A stretch of 64,000 bases of DNA, from positions 772,058 to 836,057 of the forward strand of contig CABFPE010000021.1 in NCBI GenBank assembly GCA_900660155.1, written 5' to 3'. This document shows positions 49,572-59,899 of the stretch, piece by piece; the stretch's first letter is position 1, and each line of letters starts with the position of its first letter. The notes below the pieces were generated by a model, which saw only the letters and a list, made by a program, of their open reading frames with translations, was not told the DNA's origin and did not search any database. The translations under genes and the position numbers were made by a program. This DNA is from Hofstenia miamia. Taxonomy: Eukaryota; Xenacoelomorpha; Acoela; Hofsteniidae.

Positions 49572-49892
49572 ATTAAAACAGCACTTAGGATAGCAAATCT
49601 AAACAAGTTGGTATACCTTAATGAGACGCAAGTTTTTGAAACAAAAATTTTTGATGGCCCATGCATAATTAATTGCCAAACGTAATATCAATTTGTCGAT
49701 GAGTTCTCTGGCTATGTCAACGGACTGCTCGATGCTGGGGAGGACAGAGTAACTCCCCATGCTTCTAAATTTACCCAAAAAAATTTGTCAGGTTATTCAA
49801 GTTCTCCAGATGTTAATCCTCTGGCAATGTCTGAAAGACTGCGTTTTCAAGAAAAACCCAAAAGAAAACTAGAGTTGATTAAATATGGTTAA
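49572..49892 (+). pseudogene. Coding-like block with one in-frame TAA
   Basis: After a TTAG, one frame runs from 49572 to a TAA at 49890-49892, interrupted only by TAA at 49683-49685. Both halves look like protein: KLVYLNETQVFETKIFDGP upstream, and DEFSGYVNGLLDAGEDRV and PLAMSERLRFQEKPKRKLEL downstream. The downstream half has no early ATG. It could be a pseudogene, a terminal exon preceded by another exon, or a sequencing error. Family not recognised. Confidence 0.45.
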
Positions 49893-50674
49893 GAATTTCA
49901 ACAATTAACCACTCCAAGGAAAACAGGACAGTTGGTCCATCTTTAGCTGTTGATCCGTGTAAATATAGTAAAGCTATTTTATCGATTTAAATATAGTAAC
50001 TATTTACAGCAATAAATCTCTGCGTTAATATTTCTATCCATATTTGAGAAAATTCGTTTTCTAAGGCTCATTTTTTTCAAATGAGGCGTAGTTTTTCACG
50101 CCGAATAATGAGTTTCACCATAAACGGATACTGATTTCCGCACATTTAAGTTTTCAGTTCACATATAAAGCCAAAAACACAAACATTCGTGTTGGTTCCT
50201 ACACAACACATCATCATTATATTTGGATGTCAAAAACAAACGAATGCTTTTTACTGGCGATCATTAGTATAACACTTGCTTCTCCTATTCGTCAATTGCA
50301 TGTCATTGATCTGTTTCATTTTATTCTTGTAATACTGACTATCAGTGAGAGCACTTAATTGATAAACCCAAAGGTATATTCGACTAACACGGTCTGTTGT
50401 ATTCTTTATTATCAAGCTGCACTCCTTGCTTACTCTATGAATACTTAAATATATTGAAACTAAGAAAGTAAGAAATCGGTAATGCAATTGCGCAAAAGAA
50501 AACATCGTGATACTGAAACAGAAATACTAGCTGGCCCTTTCACAATTTTTCAATGTCAGGCATTATAGTGGTGGAACAGCATATACTCTGGTAGATGACT
50601 TGAAACAAGAACTAGGAAATCAGAGTGAGCAGATCTATATCAAATTGCTCAATTTCATCGGGGGGGGGGGGGGG
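49893..50674. other. Intergenic DNA ending in poly-G at a gap edge
   Basis: No gene recognised. A run of G (50660-50674) abuts the gap, and GGGG is also seen on the other side. Confidence 0.45.
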
Positions 50675-50711
50675 NNNNNNNNNNNNNNNNNNNNNNNNNN
50701 NNNNNNNNNNN
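50675..50711. other. Assembly gap, 37 N, inside a poly-G run
   Basis: G runs flank the Ns on both sides, so the gap replaces an unresolved G homopolymer. Confidence 0.95.
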
Positions 50712-52619
50712 GGGGCGATTAAAGTTTGTTTAAATGAATTTACTGTCATATCAATATTTAAGCACTATTCAAACATTTTCAATTGACATACAAGTTAATG
50801 GATGTGCAACTCCTTACGTAAAATAATAACATTCTATTTTAAAATGTCTTCTAGCTAACTAAATATTTGAAACATTGCTTTCGAATTTTGTGAAAAACAA
50901 TTTTTTGGGCAAAATAGCTCTACTTCATCCCAAATATCAAATTTTATTTAATATATGTTTGTTTTCCTTTAATCATTTTCTCTCAAAGAATTTTTTTTGA
51001 AAACCCAATTGAGACAAATATTTGTGTATGTCAAATGATAAATTCTGTTAAAATTTCATATTAAATTTTACAAAATATTGTCCCGATACTCGTAATTCAA
51101 TGGAGCTACTCTATTTTAAAAAAACCTAAATGTCCATTACACAAGTATATGATAAGATAAGAAAAGACAAGGTAATACGTTTCATTTGAACCATTTTCCC
51201 ATATAACTGTTACTTAATGAGCTATGCTAATAAATAAATAAATGGTAGAATTTAGGCCTATTAAATCAACTTACTCCTTGGTGAAATATATAATTTAGTG
51301 AAGTCATTGCCTTCATTATCACACCAGCTTAATTAAAATCATCATTTTTATTCGCTACTGTGTTTCTATTGTTAGGTAAACAAATTCATGTAATTTTAAC
51401 TAAGGAAGAACTTGATATTTTGTGACTCATCCACACTTTTTAAGTAGTTTTTGTCTGTACAATATAGGAGCCATCCTAACCTTGCATATTTAGATTCAGC
51501 AAAAACATCACCATAAAACTCTTGCTTTAGGATTATTGCCAGTATGTTATAGTAATGTCATGGTTGAAAAACCCTAATGCTATGATTTCATGAAAATTTT
51601 ATTAATATTCATTTAGCTTGTATTTGATTGTATATAGTAGCTGGAGTTCATAAGTTACATGATTACAGTGTAGAAACACAAGGTTCACCAGTCTTTTGTG
51701 TTACCATGATGAAAAAAAGATTTGTATGAACGAAACGACTTTTTAGATCAATGTTAATGAAATGATAACAGTAAATGTAGTCCTTTCGTTTTATATGAGA
51801 AACATAAGTCACTCTTATCTTCTTCATCCCAACCTGACAATCAATGAGTAACTATTAGAATATTACGATGGTATTTCAATATATTATAGTTGAGTTTGAG
51901 GCAGGCCGCCTCACACGCTGCTTGCAGGTGCCCTGTGGACAGTGCCAGATGCCGTTCTGCCGAAACATGACCAAACCATGAAATTTGCCTATAGTTATGT
52001 GAGCGTGTAAGAACGTATAGATTTAGCTAATTATAGCAAATATGGAGTGATTTGCGTTTTTTATTTGTGGTTGTATAGATTTTGATTTTTGGTTGTACAT
52101 ATGGTTCTTACAAGCAAATTTAATGTTGATGGAAAGCTGTCACAATTAGTCAGATTCTTTGATTTTGTCAAAATATGTATGTGAATGAGTATTACAGTTA
52201 ACTACTGTCTAGTTCAAAATATGTACAAGGTCTATAGGGTGAACAGATTATAACATATTATCCCCTGACTAAATTAAGCAAATTACTAAGGATCTAACCT
52301 AATTCCTCTTCCTTTCCTTTTGTATGCTTACTGCACACAAAACTAATTGAAATAATTTATTTTAACATTGTTTAACCGTTAAAGAATTAAAGATTTTCTA
52401 TAACGATCTAGAAAAAAAATTTATGGCTTACGTGTTTTATGTATTCTTAATAGTATAATTCACATACATCTATATCCATTAGAATTAAACAAAGGAATAA
52501 ATGTACTTCATGCAGTAAAAATATGTTCCAGTACAATTAGCGCAATACTAAATACAATTTAAATTCGGCGCCTATGCCCCCACACATTCCAGAACAAAGT
52601 TGCGACAATCATGCAGATC
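50712..52619. other. Intergenic DNA
   Basis: No gene recognised. A GC-rich patch at 51900-51965 (GAGGCAGGCCGCCTC palindrome and following text) stands out in composition. GGCGCC occurs at 52567-52572, just upstream of the decayed frames that follow. Confidence 0.4.
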
Positions 52620-54050
52620 AATCAAAAGAGAATGGCGAAAAGGGGAAATGAAAAACAGTATGATAAATGTCTTACGATAACCTCTTGCCTGAAACCAGGC
52701 CGTAATACGAAAACATATAACATACAAAGGCAAATGAACTGATAGCACAGTGATCCTGATAGTAATACACAAAAGCAATCGCCCAACTTGCAACACAATA
52801 ATTTCAAATCCCAAATCGATAAATGAGAAGTTTAATCACCCTTACTTTCATAGTACTGTGTACATAGCATTTGATGATCAATTAACATTACACAATGGAC
52901 AAAAGATAATGACAAGCAAAGAAAAGTTAGTCAATGAATGTGAACAAGCAAACTTAGATCACAACAATTTATTAATAATACACTTTATCAAACCAGAGGA
53001 ATTTCAAATGAAAAATTTAGAAAACTCATAGAGGAAACACTATGCACACCAAAATCACCAAAGGTACAGCTACTGCTAATAGCAAAAAGAGAAGAGGCAA
53101 AAATTCTCAGCTTCTACAAGACACTAACCAACAAACTAGAAAATTTATTCATTTTAAAAGGACAAAAGAATCAAACTCTTTCTGATTTAGTAGCTGTCAA
53201 TCTACAACTAGACACATTTTCACCAGCACTGAGAATAATGTGTGAGCCCAAAATTGCAATTGATTTATTCTATCAACTAAGAACCTGGAAATAACCAGTA
53301 ATGACAAAGAAATAGAAGATATAGCAGATCTCAACACAAAGTGCAGTCTGAATCAACGGCCTGAACACCTAATGGAAATCATAGAAATTTGGAAAGAGAT
53401 GAAAGGAGACAAACCGATACAAGAAATCTGGCCAAAAATAGATATAAAAGCTCCAAGCAAAAAATAAAATGAAACGGTCGAGAAAGCACTCAATGAAATA
53501 AGGCATGCATATGAAATGGGATCTAACAAAAACTTCAAAACAGTATTATTTCAAGAGAAAAACGCACCAGAAATTAAGGCGAGAACATTGATATGTATAT
53601 TATCAAAGGGCACTAATGGCGAAAGAAAAACTAGTACTGCCGATGCTAAAAAAGGAAAGGAAGGCATTGGCTATGAACAAAAGATATGAAATATTGTTGG
53701 CACTGATATAACTTAGGATAAAAAATTGGATATTTCAGGACACAACAATAAAATGGTTGTCACCAACAAAGAAGACTATGCAAAAATACGAAAAATATTT
53801 CACAAGACTAATGGTAAAGAATCAACCAATAAGAAGCCTGAGCATTGTCAAAATAGCAAACAACACAGGGATACGTCCTACAGAAATTGATATACTCAGT
53901 AACTCGACAAAAAATAAATATAGGGAGCCACTTCTATTGCAAATTAAGACAAACAAAGAAACATTTACCAGCTGGTTGAGAGGCATCTCCACTTCTACAT
54001 TTGACATCATTTTTATAACCTCAGCTTTACTGCTTTGCCCTGTCTAGAGA
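52620..54050 (+). pseudogene. Decayed coding block, possible retroelement gag
   Basis: Successive plus-strand frame pieces of Lys/Glu/Asn-rich helical protein cover this interval: 52750-53031, then SPKVQLLLIAKREEAKILSF near 53060, then DIADLNTKCSLNQRPEHLME near 53330, then 53757-54047. Each switches frame or stops. The density of plausible pieces on one strand exceeds that of flanking DNA. The length and helical character would suit a gag protein, but I see no zinc knuckle or protease and no paired LTRs. Confidence 0.35.
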
Positions 54051-54862
54051 AAATGTGTCCTTAGGTTAGGCGTACGAGTAGAAGTTTCTACTTCACTTAG
54101 CTTACCTATCTATTCGATCCACTTTAAATAAAACCCGCATTCAAAACAGTTGGATAGCTGAACGTAGGTTAACCCATTATTTTAGATCCAAATTTGTTGT
54201 CGATATTAAACATAACAAGCTTTATTAAACATAATAGATGTCTATGAACATCCTATTATTTATATTTTACATTGGTGATTATTATCATTTTATACCTATC
54301 TTTCAGTGATTTATTTATCTCTAGGGTTATATATATGTAAGATCTATAAGAAGCAAAAGCAGCATGTTTGCGAACATTCATTTATTACTTTCAATAACAA
54401 GAGCAATTATTGTACAACTTCATTAAGGGTAAGCAACACTAGGAACATTGTCACACAAACTGCAATAACCACAGTCACTAAGCTAATTCATTTGTGAATC
54501 ACCAACCATTGCATAGCATTGGCAATCACTGCTGGATACCACTACGTTCTTGATTGCATGGCTTCACTTCAGGTTTCGACCCAGTTAATCTCTGCTGCAT
54601 CTAAACTGACTTCGATTATTGGAAAGCTAAAATAAAGTTAGTGAAGGAACAAGTCGTGTAATAATTTAACATTTATTAATCAAGCAGCTGAGAAGTGATT
54701 GGAATCGACTACTCAGTAGGGAAACCTGTTTGTGTACTATAAAGAGTCATAGTAAAAGCAATTCAAAAAAGTGCTAATTCTACAAAAGCAATGAGATTCT
54801 CAACTTTGTTTGTGATCTGCTTGGTACCTAATGATGTAAGCTCCAACAAAAACCCAAAGATT
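54051..54862. other. Unassigned DNA
   Basis: No gene recognised. It contains an AATAAA at 54127-54132 and a TA-rich stretch near 54325. Confidence 0.4.
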
Positions 54863-55210
54863 TCAGAACTTTATATATGCTTTCACTCTTTTTTCTAGTT
54901 CAGCTAATAGTTCGTCCATCATTAGCAAAGTTGTCTGAGTTTCAAACTTCTGTCTTGGGTGGAGGTCTTCATCATTTTTAGCTCTTTCATGAGGCATTTG
55001 TCTTTGTCTACGGTCTCTGCGCTTCTTGGTTACACATTAATAATGCATGAATTTTTCTATCGCCATTTGTTCATAAACATCCAATCTAACCGGAGCAAAC
55101 TGAACCATGTTGACCAGCAATTTCGTCAAGCCAGTTGAGGTATTCAAGCTGACTCTTGAATCTTGAAGGCTCATACTTGTACCATTGAGATGACCACGAA
55201 CTTCGTGACT
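54863..55210 (-). pseudogene. Coding-like block with one in-frame TAA, possibly hAT-type
   Basis: One minus-strand frame is open from 55210 to a TGA at 54863-54865 apart from a TAA at 55037-55039. The first half has LQDSRVSLNTSTGLTKLLVN and VRLDVYEQMAIEKFM. The second has KKRRDRRQRQMPHERAKND and TLLMMDELLAELEKRVKAY. The basic stretch followed by LmMDeLlaELekR resembles the segment before the dimerisation domain of TTF-type hAT transposase-like proteins. The match is short and uncertain. Confidence 0.35.
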
Positions 55211-56245
55211 TTATGTCTGCTTTGAGTTCCAACTAGAGTTTTGTGGTCAAGAAAATATTGTAAGCTCGTGCTTGCCTTTTGCCTTTTACACCGTTCTCCA
55301 CTGTGCCTAAACCGCCTGTGGATTAAATATAAACGATGGACCTAAATTGTGAGTCTGAGTTCAAACAAAAGCCTTAGAAAATCGACTGGACTTTCAAAAA
55401 TATATTAGACTGACATTTGCAAGGTATCTTACATTTGTAGTCAAAAGCAAATCCATCTAAAAGAAAAGTTTAAAAGAACATGTACAAAATATAAATATTC
55501 AGATATGTTTTTGGTTTTTGCAGGAGCTGATAACCATGAGTTCGCTAACGTCTTTTGGAGTGATTCGGTACTTTTACATCAAAAAAAACTCGCAGCTCTT
55601 TTGTTTCTCGATTGACTTAGGTAGTATCACCTTATCACCTAGGTGTAAAAATAAAAGAAATAAAGGACAAAAAAGGTTGCCTTACTTATAGGCGTCGTTA
55701 ATAGAAGATTTAATAGGGCAGAGACTTGACAAATTTAGGCTATATTCATCCAGGCACACAGATTGCTGCATTTAGTTATCTTCTCTTTGGCAATGAGACA
55801 AACAATGGCATGAAGCTATAGTCTTATCTAGATCAATGTTTTACAAATAATCGCCTATATAATTACGCACACAGTTGTGGTTTAAATTCATTTCACCCTA
55901 AATTGAAATGCTTGCATTAGCATCGACTTTAACATTATTTTAATGAAAAGAACGTAAGATTGCATGATGAAATTTTTAATAAATAGAAATTATTGTGTTA
56001 AAATTTGAAAATACAAACTAATTTAAATTTTGGATTATAAACATTTCATTACATATGAAATTTCATTGTTAAGGGCTCTCTAAACATCAGCTCAACCCTA
56101 AACCGAATATTATATTCTTCAATCACTCAAACATGGTTGCTAATCAATTGCATAAATCATTATTAAATTCATTTCTTACAATATGTTTCATAATCCAAAA
56201 ATAATTCTAGCTCCAAATGTCAATTGGAGTGTATGAATTTTACAA
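55211..56245. other. Intergenic DNA 3' of the SLC22-like gene
   Basis: No additional exon confidently recognised. The 3' UTR of the minus-strand transporter must lie here; no perfect AATAAA on the minus strand was noted close to its stop. Confidence 0.4.
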
Positions 56246-57715
56246 TCAACTATATTTCTGAACATTTAGCTTGCTTCCATTAAGCACATGCTCTGTTGTA
56301 TCCGGTAATTGTCGAAAATCGAGGTTGGGAATTCCAAAGTGTAATAGTAGTAATCCAACAAAAGCTGATGAACCATATATTAAGATGGGGATGTTGATTG
56401 AGACAGTATTTAGATGGATTATGCTGATGAAAAGTACCACAATAATTCTTGAAACAATCTCAAAGTATGCCATTCCCGATGCCCTGATTCGCACAGGGAG
56501 TGTTTCAGGCTGTAAAGCATAAAATGCATTTGCAAAAACTGCACTACACATCTTAGCAACGACTGCTAAAACATTAGAAACATAGTCTATTTCACCAACT
56601 AATGGGGTAATAAGTAGCATTAATGCCGCAACTAAAAGCAAACTTTCACAAATTCGTTTGCGAGAGAATTTTTTCACAAGAAAAATGTAAAAAAAGCTAC
56701 TTAAGTCTACTAAAGCAATCAAAATATAGTTAATATAAATGTTGCCACTCAGAGCCTCTCTGTCCAAGATTAAGGCAAAATATAGGCCATTGCCAATTCC
56801 CCACAAATACGTAGAAATCAATGTCGAAGTAATTGCTTGACGTGAATGGAATAGTTCTCTTAATGTTTTCCAAAATGAAAACATTGAGGATATTTCTTCA
56901 TTTGAAAATTCTTTCTCAATTTGGTCTAAACAATCATCACTAATTTCAATGTTATTATCAAAAGCCAATTTTTGAAAAACCGTTGCAGCATCACGAAACC
57001 GTTTTTTGCTAAGAAGCCAGCGTGGGCTCTCTGGAATGTAAAAGTAAGCTGCGATGACCAATACATTTAAAATTGGATAAAAAACAAATAGCTGTAATCG
57101 CCATGAGTGGCGAAATATATATGCTACTATTGTTGTGAAAATGCCACTTGTACCGAATGCCATCCAATACATTATGGCGAAGAAAGTTCTATACGACTTG
57201 TCTACAAATTCAACAGTGAGCAGAGTGCCTGAATTGTTAAACACTGAGAATGCAACGCCTGAAAGAAAGTGCCCCAATTCAAATCCGTAAATATCTTCAG
57301 TAAAAAGTGTAACAACAGTTACGATGTTGAATAGAAAAGCAGATAGATATATTGGCCCTTTTCTGCCACATCTATTTTGAACAAATGGTGCAATTATTCC
57401 TCCAACAATGTAACCAACGAAGAAGATATTTTGTAAAAAGGAATAATAAACGTGATCTCTTCCACATGCTAAATCATATTCACTGAAAATTGTGCTCATT
57501 TCTTGAGAGTAGGCATAACTCGAGCAGTTTTTCAGGCACTTATTTCTATAAAATGAACTAGTCAGTGGTTCACAATGGAAATCTACAGTTGCAGCCGTAA
57601 ATATACTTGAAAACAAGTAGCATCCGCAAGCAAATGCGTACAAATCTACCACTATATTGATTTTTGCTTGGCCCCATCCGATCCCACATTTCTCTATCCA
57701 CAGTTCACTGCTCAT
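56246..57715 (-). CDS. SLC22-family organic ion transporter (MFS), intronless
   Basis: Complete 489-aa frame in one exon, a little shorter than typical SLC22 proteins (about 520-560). SLC22 proteins move organic cations, anions or carnitine across the plasma membrane. Visible features: TM1 at about 20-42; a Cys-rich extracellular loop (47-85) ending SEYDLACGRD, like the family's tewdLvC; TM2 (91-111); the MFS loop RCGRKGP (115-121); TM3-TM6 to about 226; the SLC22 signature ESPRWLLSKKR (229-239); an intracellular charged loop (239-290); six more hydrophobic segments; and LPVRIRASG (406-414), matching the lpt.vRn.g block. The ATG is the first in frame and starts a normal N terminus. The lack of introns could be native or due to retroposition, but the frame is intact. 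Substrate cannot be read from sequence. Confidence 0.92.
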   Translation of the reverse strand: MSSELWIEKCGIGWGQAKINIVVDLYAFACGCYLFSSIFTAATVDFHCEPLTSSFYRNKCLKNCSSYAYSQEMSTIFSEYDLACGRDHVYYSFLQNIFFVGYIVGGIIAPFVQNRCGRKGPIYLSAFLFNIVTVVTLFTEDIYGFELGHFLSGVAFSVFNNSGTLLTVEFVDKSYRTFFAIMYWMAFGTSGIFTTIVAYIFRHSWRLQLFVFYPILNVLVIAAYFYIPESPRWLLSKKRFRDAATVFQKLAFDNNIEISDDCLDQIEKEFSNEEISSMFSFWKTLRELFHSRQAITSTLISTYLWGIGNGLYFALILDREALSGNIYINYILIALVDLSSFFYIFLVKKFSRKRICESLLLVAALMLLITPLVGEIDYVSNVLAVVAKMCSAVFANAFYALQPETLPVRIRASGMAYFEIVSRIIVVLFISIIHLNTVSINIPILIYGSSAFVGLLLLHFGIPNLDFRQLPDTTEHVLNGSKLNVQKYS

Positions 57716-58139
57716 TTTCTTGTAGTTCTGGTTAGTTTTACAGGATGTCGGTTGTTTATTTCGGAAGTGCTTGACAATAGCAGTTTGTTAATTTGCTGAG
57801 GATATATGCAATACATGAGCATTAAATCTATTATATTCATTCTAGATTATTGCAAATTATTCTAAGGGAGTTACAAATGTATTTAATGTGATACAAGGAA
57901 TTTTTTCAGCAAATAAGTTAGCATTTTCATTATTTCGGAAATATTTGGATATAACTAAGACATATCGTGTCTATTCATTAGCTTTCAACTACAAAGTTTG
58001 GCAACAATACATCATAAACATTCTACTACATAAATAGCTTACAGTTAAATAATTCATTTCAAAGTTGGAAAGTAAAAAACAGCCAAAAGTTATATTTGCT
58101 GATCTTAAGATGTTTTAATATATAAAGTAGCAGACAATA
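57716..58139. other. Upstream region of the SLC22-like gene
   Basis: No upstream exon or strong promoter motif recognised. It presumably contains the promoter or 5' UTR. Confidence 0.4.
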
Positions 58140-59460
58140 GCCCTTTGCACTTTCCTTTTGTGATTTACTACAAGTCATCCATTGTCTGTGGATTTCTCAT
58201 ACTCACTCAATCCTTTAACAACTTCCAAATATTCTCAATGATACTCAAATCGGGTCTTTGGGAAGATAGCGTTCGAGAAAGAATATGTTTGTTTAATATG
58301 TATGACATATTGCGCGGGCTAGCTGAAAACGCATAGAAGGATCTGAATACAATGTCCCCAGTTCATTTTTAAGTATTCTTTGGTATTAGACTTAATCCAA
58401 TGTGGTGATGTGCGGGCCGACGATTTTTCCGGCCCGAGCCCGCCAACCCCCTCTGTTCCATACTGTGCCCGCCCATTAAGATCTCAGCCTGCCCGTTAAA
58501 GGTTTAGGCCGCCCTCACATGCATTGCACATTAATCACATCGTCCAACGCACTTGCACATTAATCACGTGATTTCATTATGTATCTGTAAATTACTCCAG
58601 ATCCAATAAAACATTACCATCAGCTGTTCATTCAACTGTTAAATTTACCTGCGGTAGATTTCAGATATAGGAAAGTTGTGATTTGAGATATAGCAAACAG
58701 AATTGTAAACAGAGATATTGTGTTTTGAGATATCTTAAACAGAATAGACTTACAATGCTTATATCTTTTCCTCTCTATGCCAGCCCATGGCCTGCCCGAG
58801 CCCACGGACCGCCGGCGGGCATCGGGCCAGCCCGCACATCACTAATCCAATGTCCCTTGACACTTGACCTCGATTAACCATCCTCAACCCCTCAAAAACT
58901 TGGAAAATTTTGTCATTTCTGTGTTATATTTTGATTGGTGTCTGAAGTTAATAGGTCGTCGAAAATGTCTTCATTCTAGAATTAATTTCCATCTTTACTT
59001 CATCCGTATAAATTTCTTCAATGAAATCATACAAAGTATTGTTTTGTGGCTGGACGCAGTCAGCCGCTAATTTTCATTTGGAGCGTGATGATAAAAGTCA
59101 CAGCTGGCCCCAAATATTGAAGCCCTTCTCGGGCAGTAAAACTTTTATTTACATAACATTTCCTACATTTCGCATAATTTATTGGGACTTACACTCACCT
59201 TGAATAAAACTCATTATTCATTGAAAAACTATTTTTAATTCAGTTTGCAAACAAAGACAAAGGTTAAAACTTCGGCCGCTAAAAATCGCCATTTAAGCAT
59301 TGAAGCCGTGGACAAAACCGTTCAGGGAACAGCAATATTCGCCTATGATTACCATTTCTGGAAGGATATTGACGTATGCATCTATGTGTTTAAAAATTTG
59401 GGTTTCTGGCACCTCGTCTGTCAGTTGCGTAGGAGTCCAAAATGATTGTTCTAGCTTTTC
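58140..59460 (-). pseudogene. Tc1/mariner-type transposase remnant
   Basis: Minus strand: RPDLSIIENIWKLLKD at about 58260-58210 is the classic wp.qSPDLNPIEN.W.ll block holding the third catalytic residue region. Upstream, HWIKSNTKEYLKMNW (about 58400-58355, spanning the hAT insertion point) fits the dNdpkHts..tkeyl.... block. Further upstream fragments such as CQKPKFLN near 59410 resemble the rkKP.L..... linker. Many stops. The remnant is split by a hAT element at 58403-58844. Confidence 0.6.
58403..58844. mobile_element. Non-autonomous hAT element, 442 bp
   Basis: Termini TGGTGATGTGCGGGC at the left and the inverse GCCCGCACATCACTA at the right match the TAGTGATGTGC... ends of hAT elements. 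It is flanked by a perfect 8-bp direct repeat ATCCAATG (58395-58402 and 58845-58852), the target-site length expected for hAT. The ends are GC-rich (CCCGCC/GGCGGG), the interior is AT-rich and there is no transposase frame, so it was mobilised in trans. Confidence 0.9.
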
Positions 59461-59802
59461 TGCAACAAACATGTTTCTCTTCTCTTTCTTAGTATTCTTG
59501 ATTTACCTATTCTAGGTTCATCTCTTTGTGAATATCTTTAAGAAATATTGAATGTGGTTTTGTATTTTAATTGATAGAGCTATAAAACTCGATTTCTAAT
59601 GGCAAATAAAATTTTAGTAATTTAGCCATGAAAAAATTTGATGCAGAAAACAATAATATGTTTATCCTTTGTCAAGTGTTGATATGATGGCTTACAAAAA
59701 CTGTGTTTAATGGCTAACAAGAAAATCGCAGCCAAAATAGACAATGCTTTCATGCTTTTTTAAAATTGTTGAACTAAATGCAAAGGCTTTTGCCCACGAC
59801 TG
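59461..59802. other. AT-rich DNA
   Basis: Nothing recognised. It separates the Tc1-like remnant from the 3' end of the CR1-type LINE. Confidence 0.4.
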
Positions 59803-59813
59803 TATATTAATAA

Positions 59814-59844
<31 letters not shown>

Positions 59845-59847
59845 AAG
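59803..59847. repeat. (AAT)n microsatellite at the LINE 3' end
   Basis: About 15 AAT units with one AAAAT interruption. It sits exactly where the minus-strand CR1-type LINE ends, as 3' tails of CR1/L2-type LINEs often are short tandem repeats. Confidence 0.85.
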
Positions 59848-59899
59848 AGTCAAAGCAAATTTATTGCTGTAAGCTAGTACAAAAGATAAAAATACAAAC

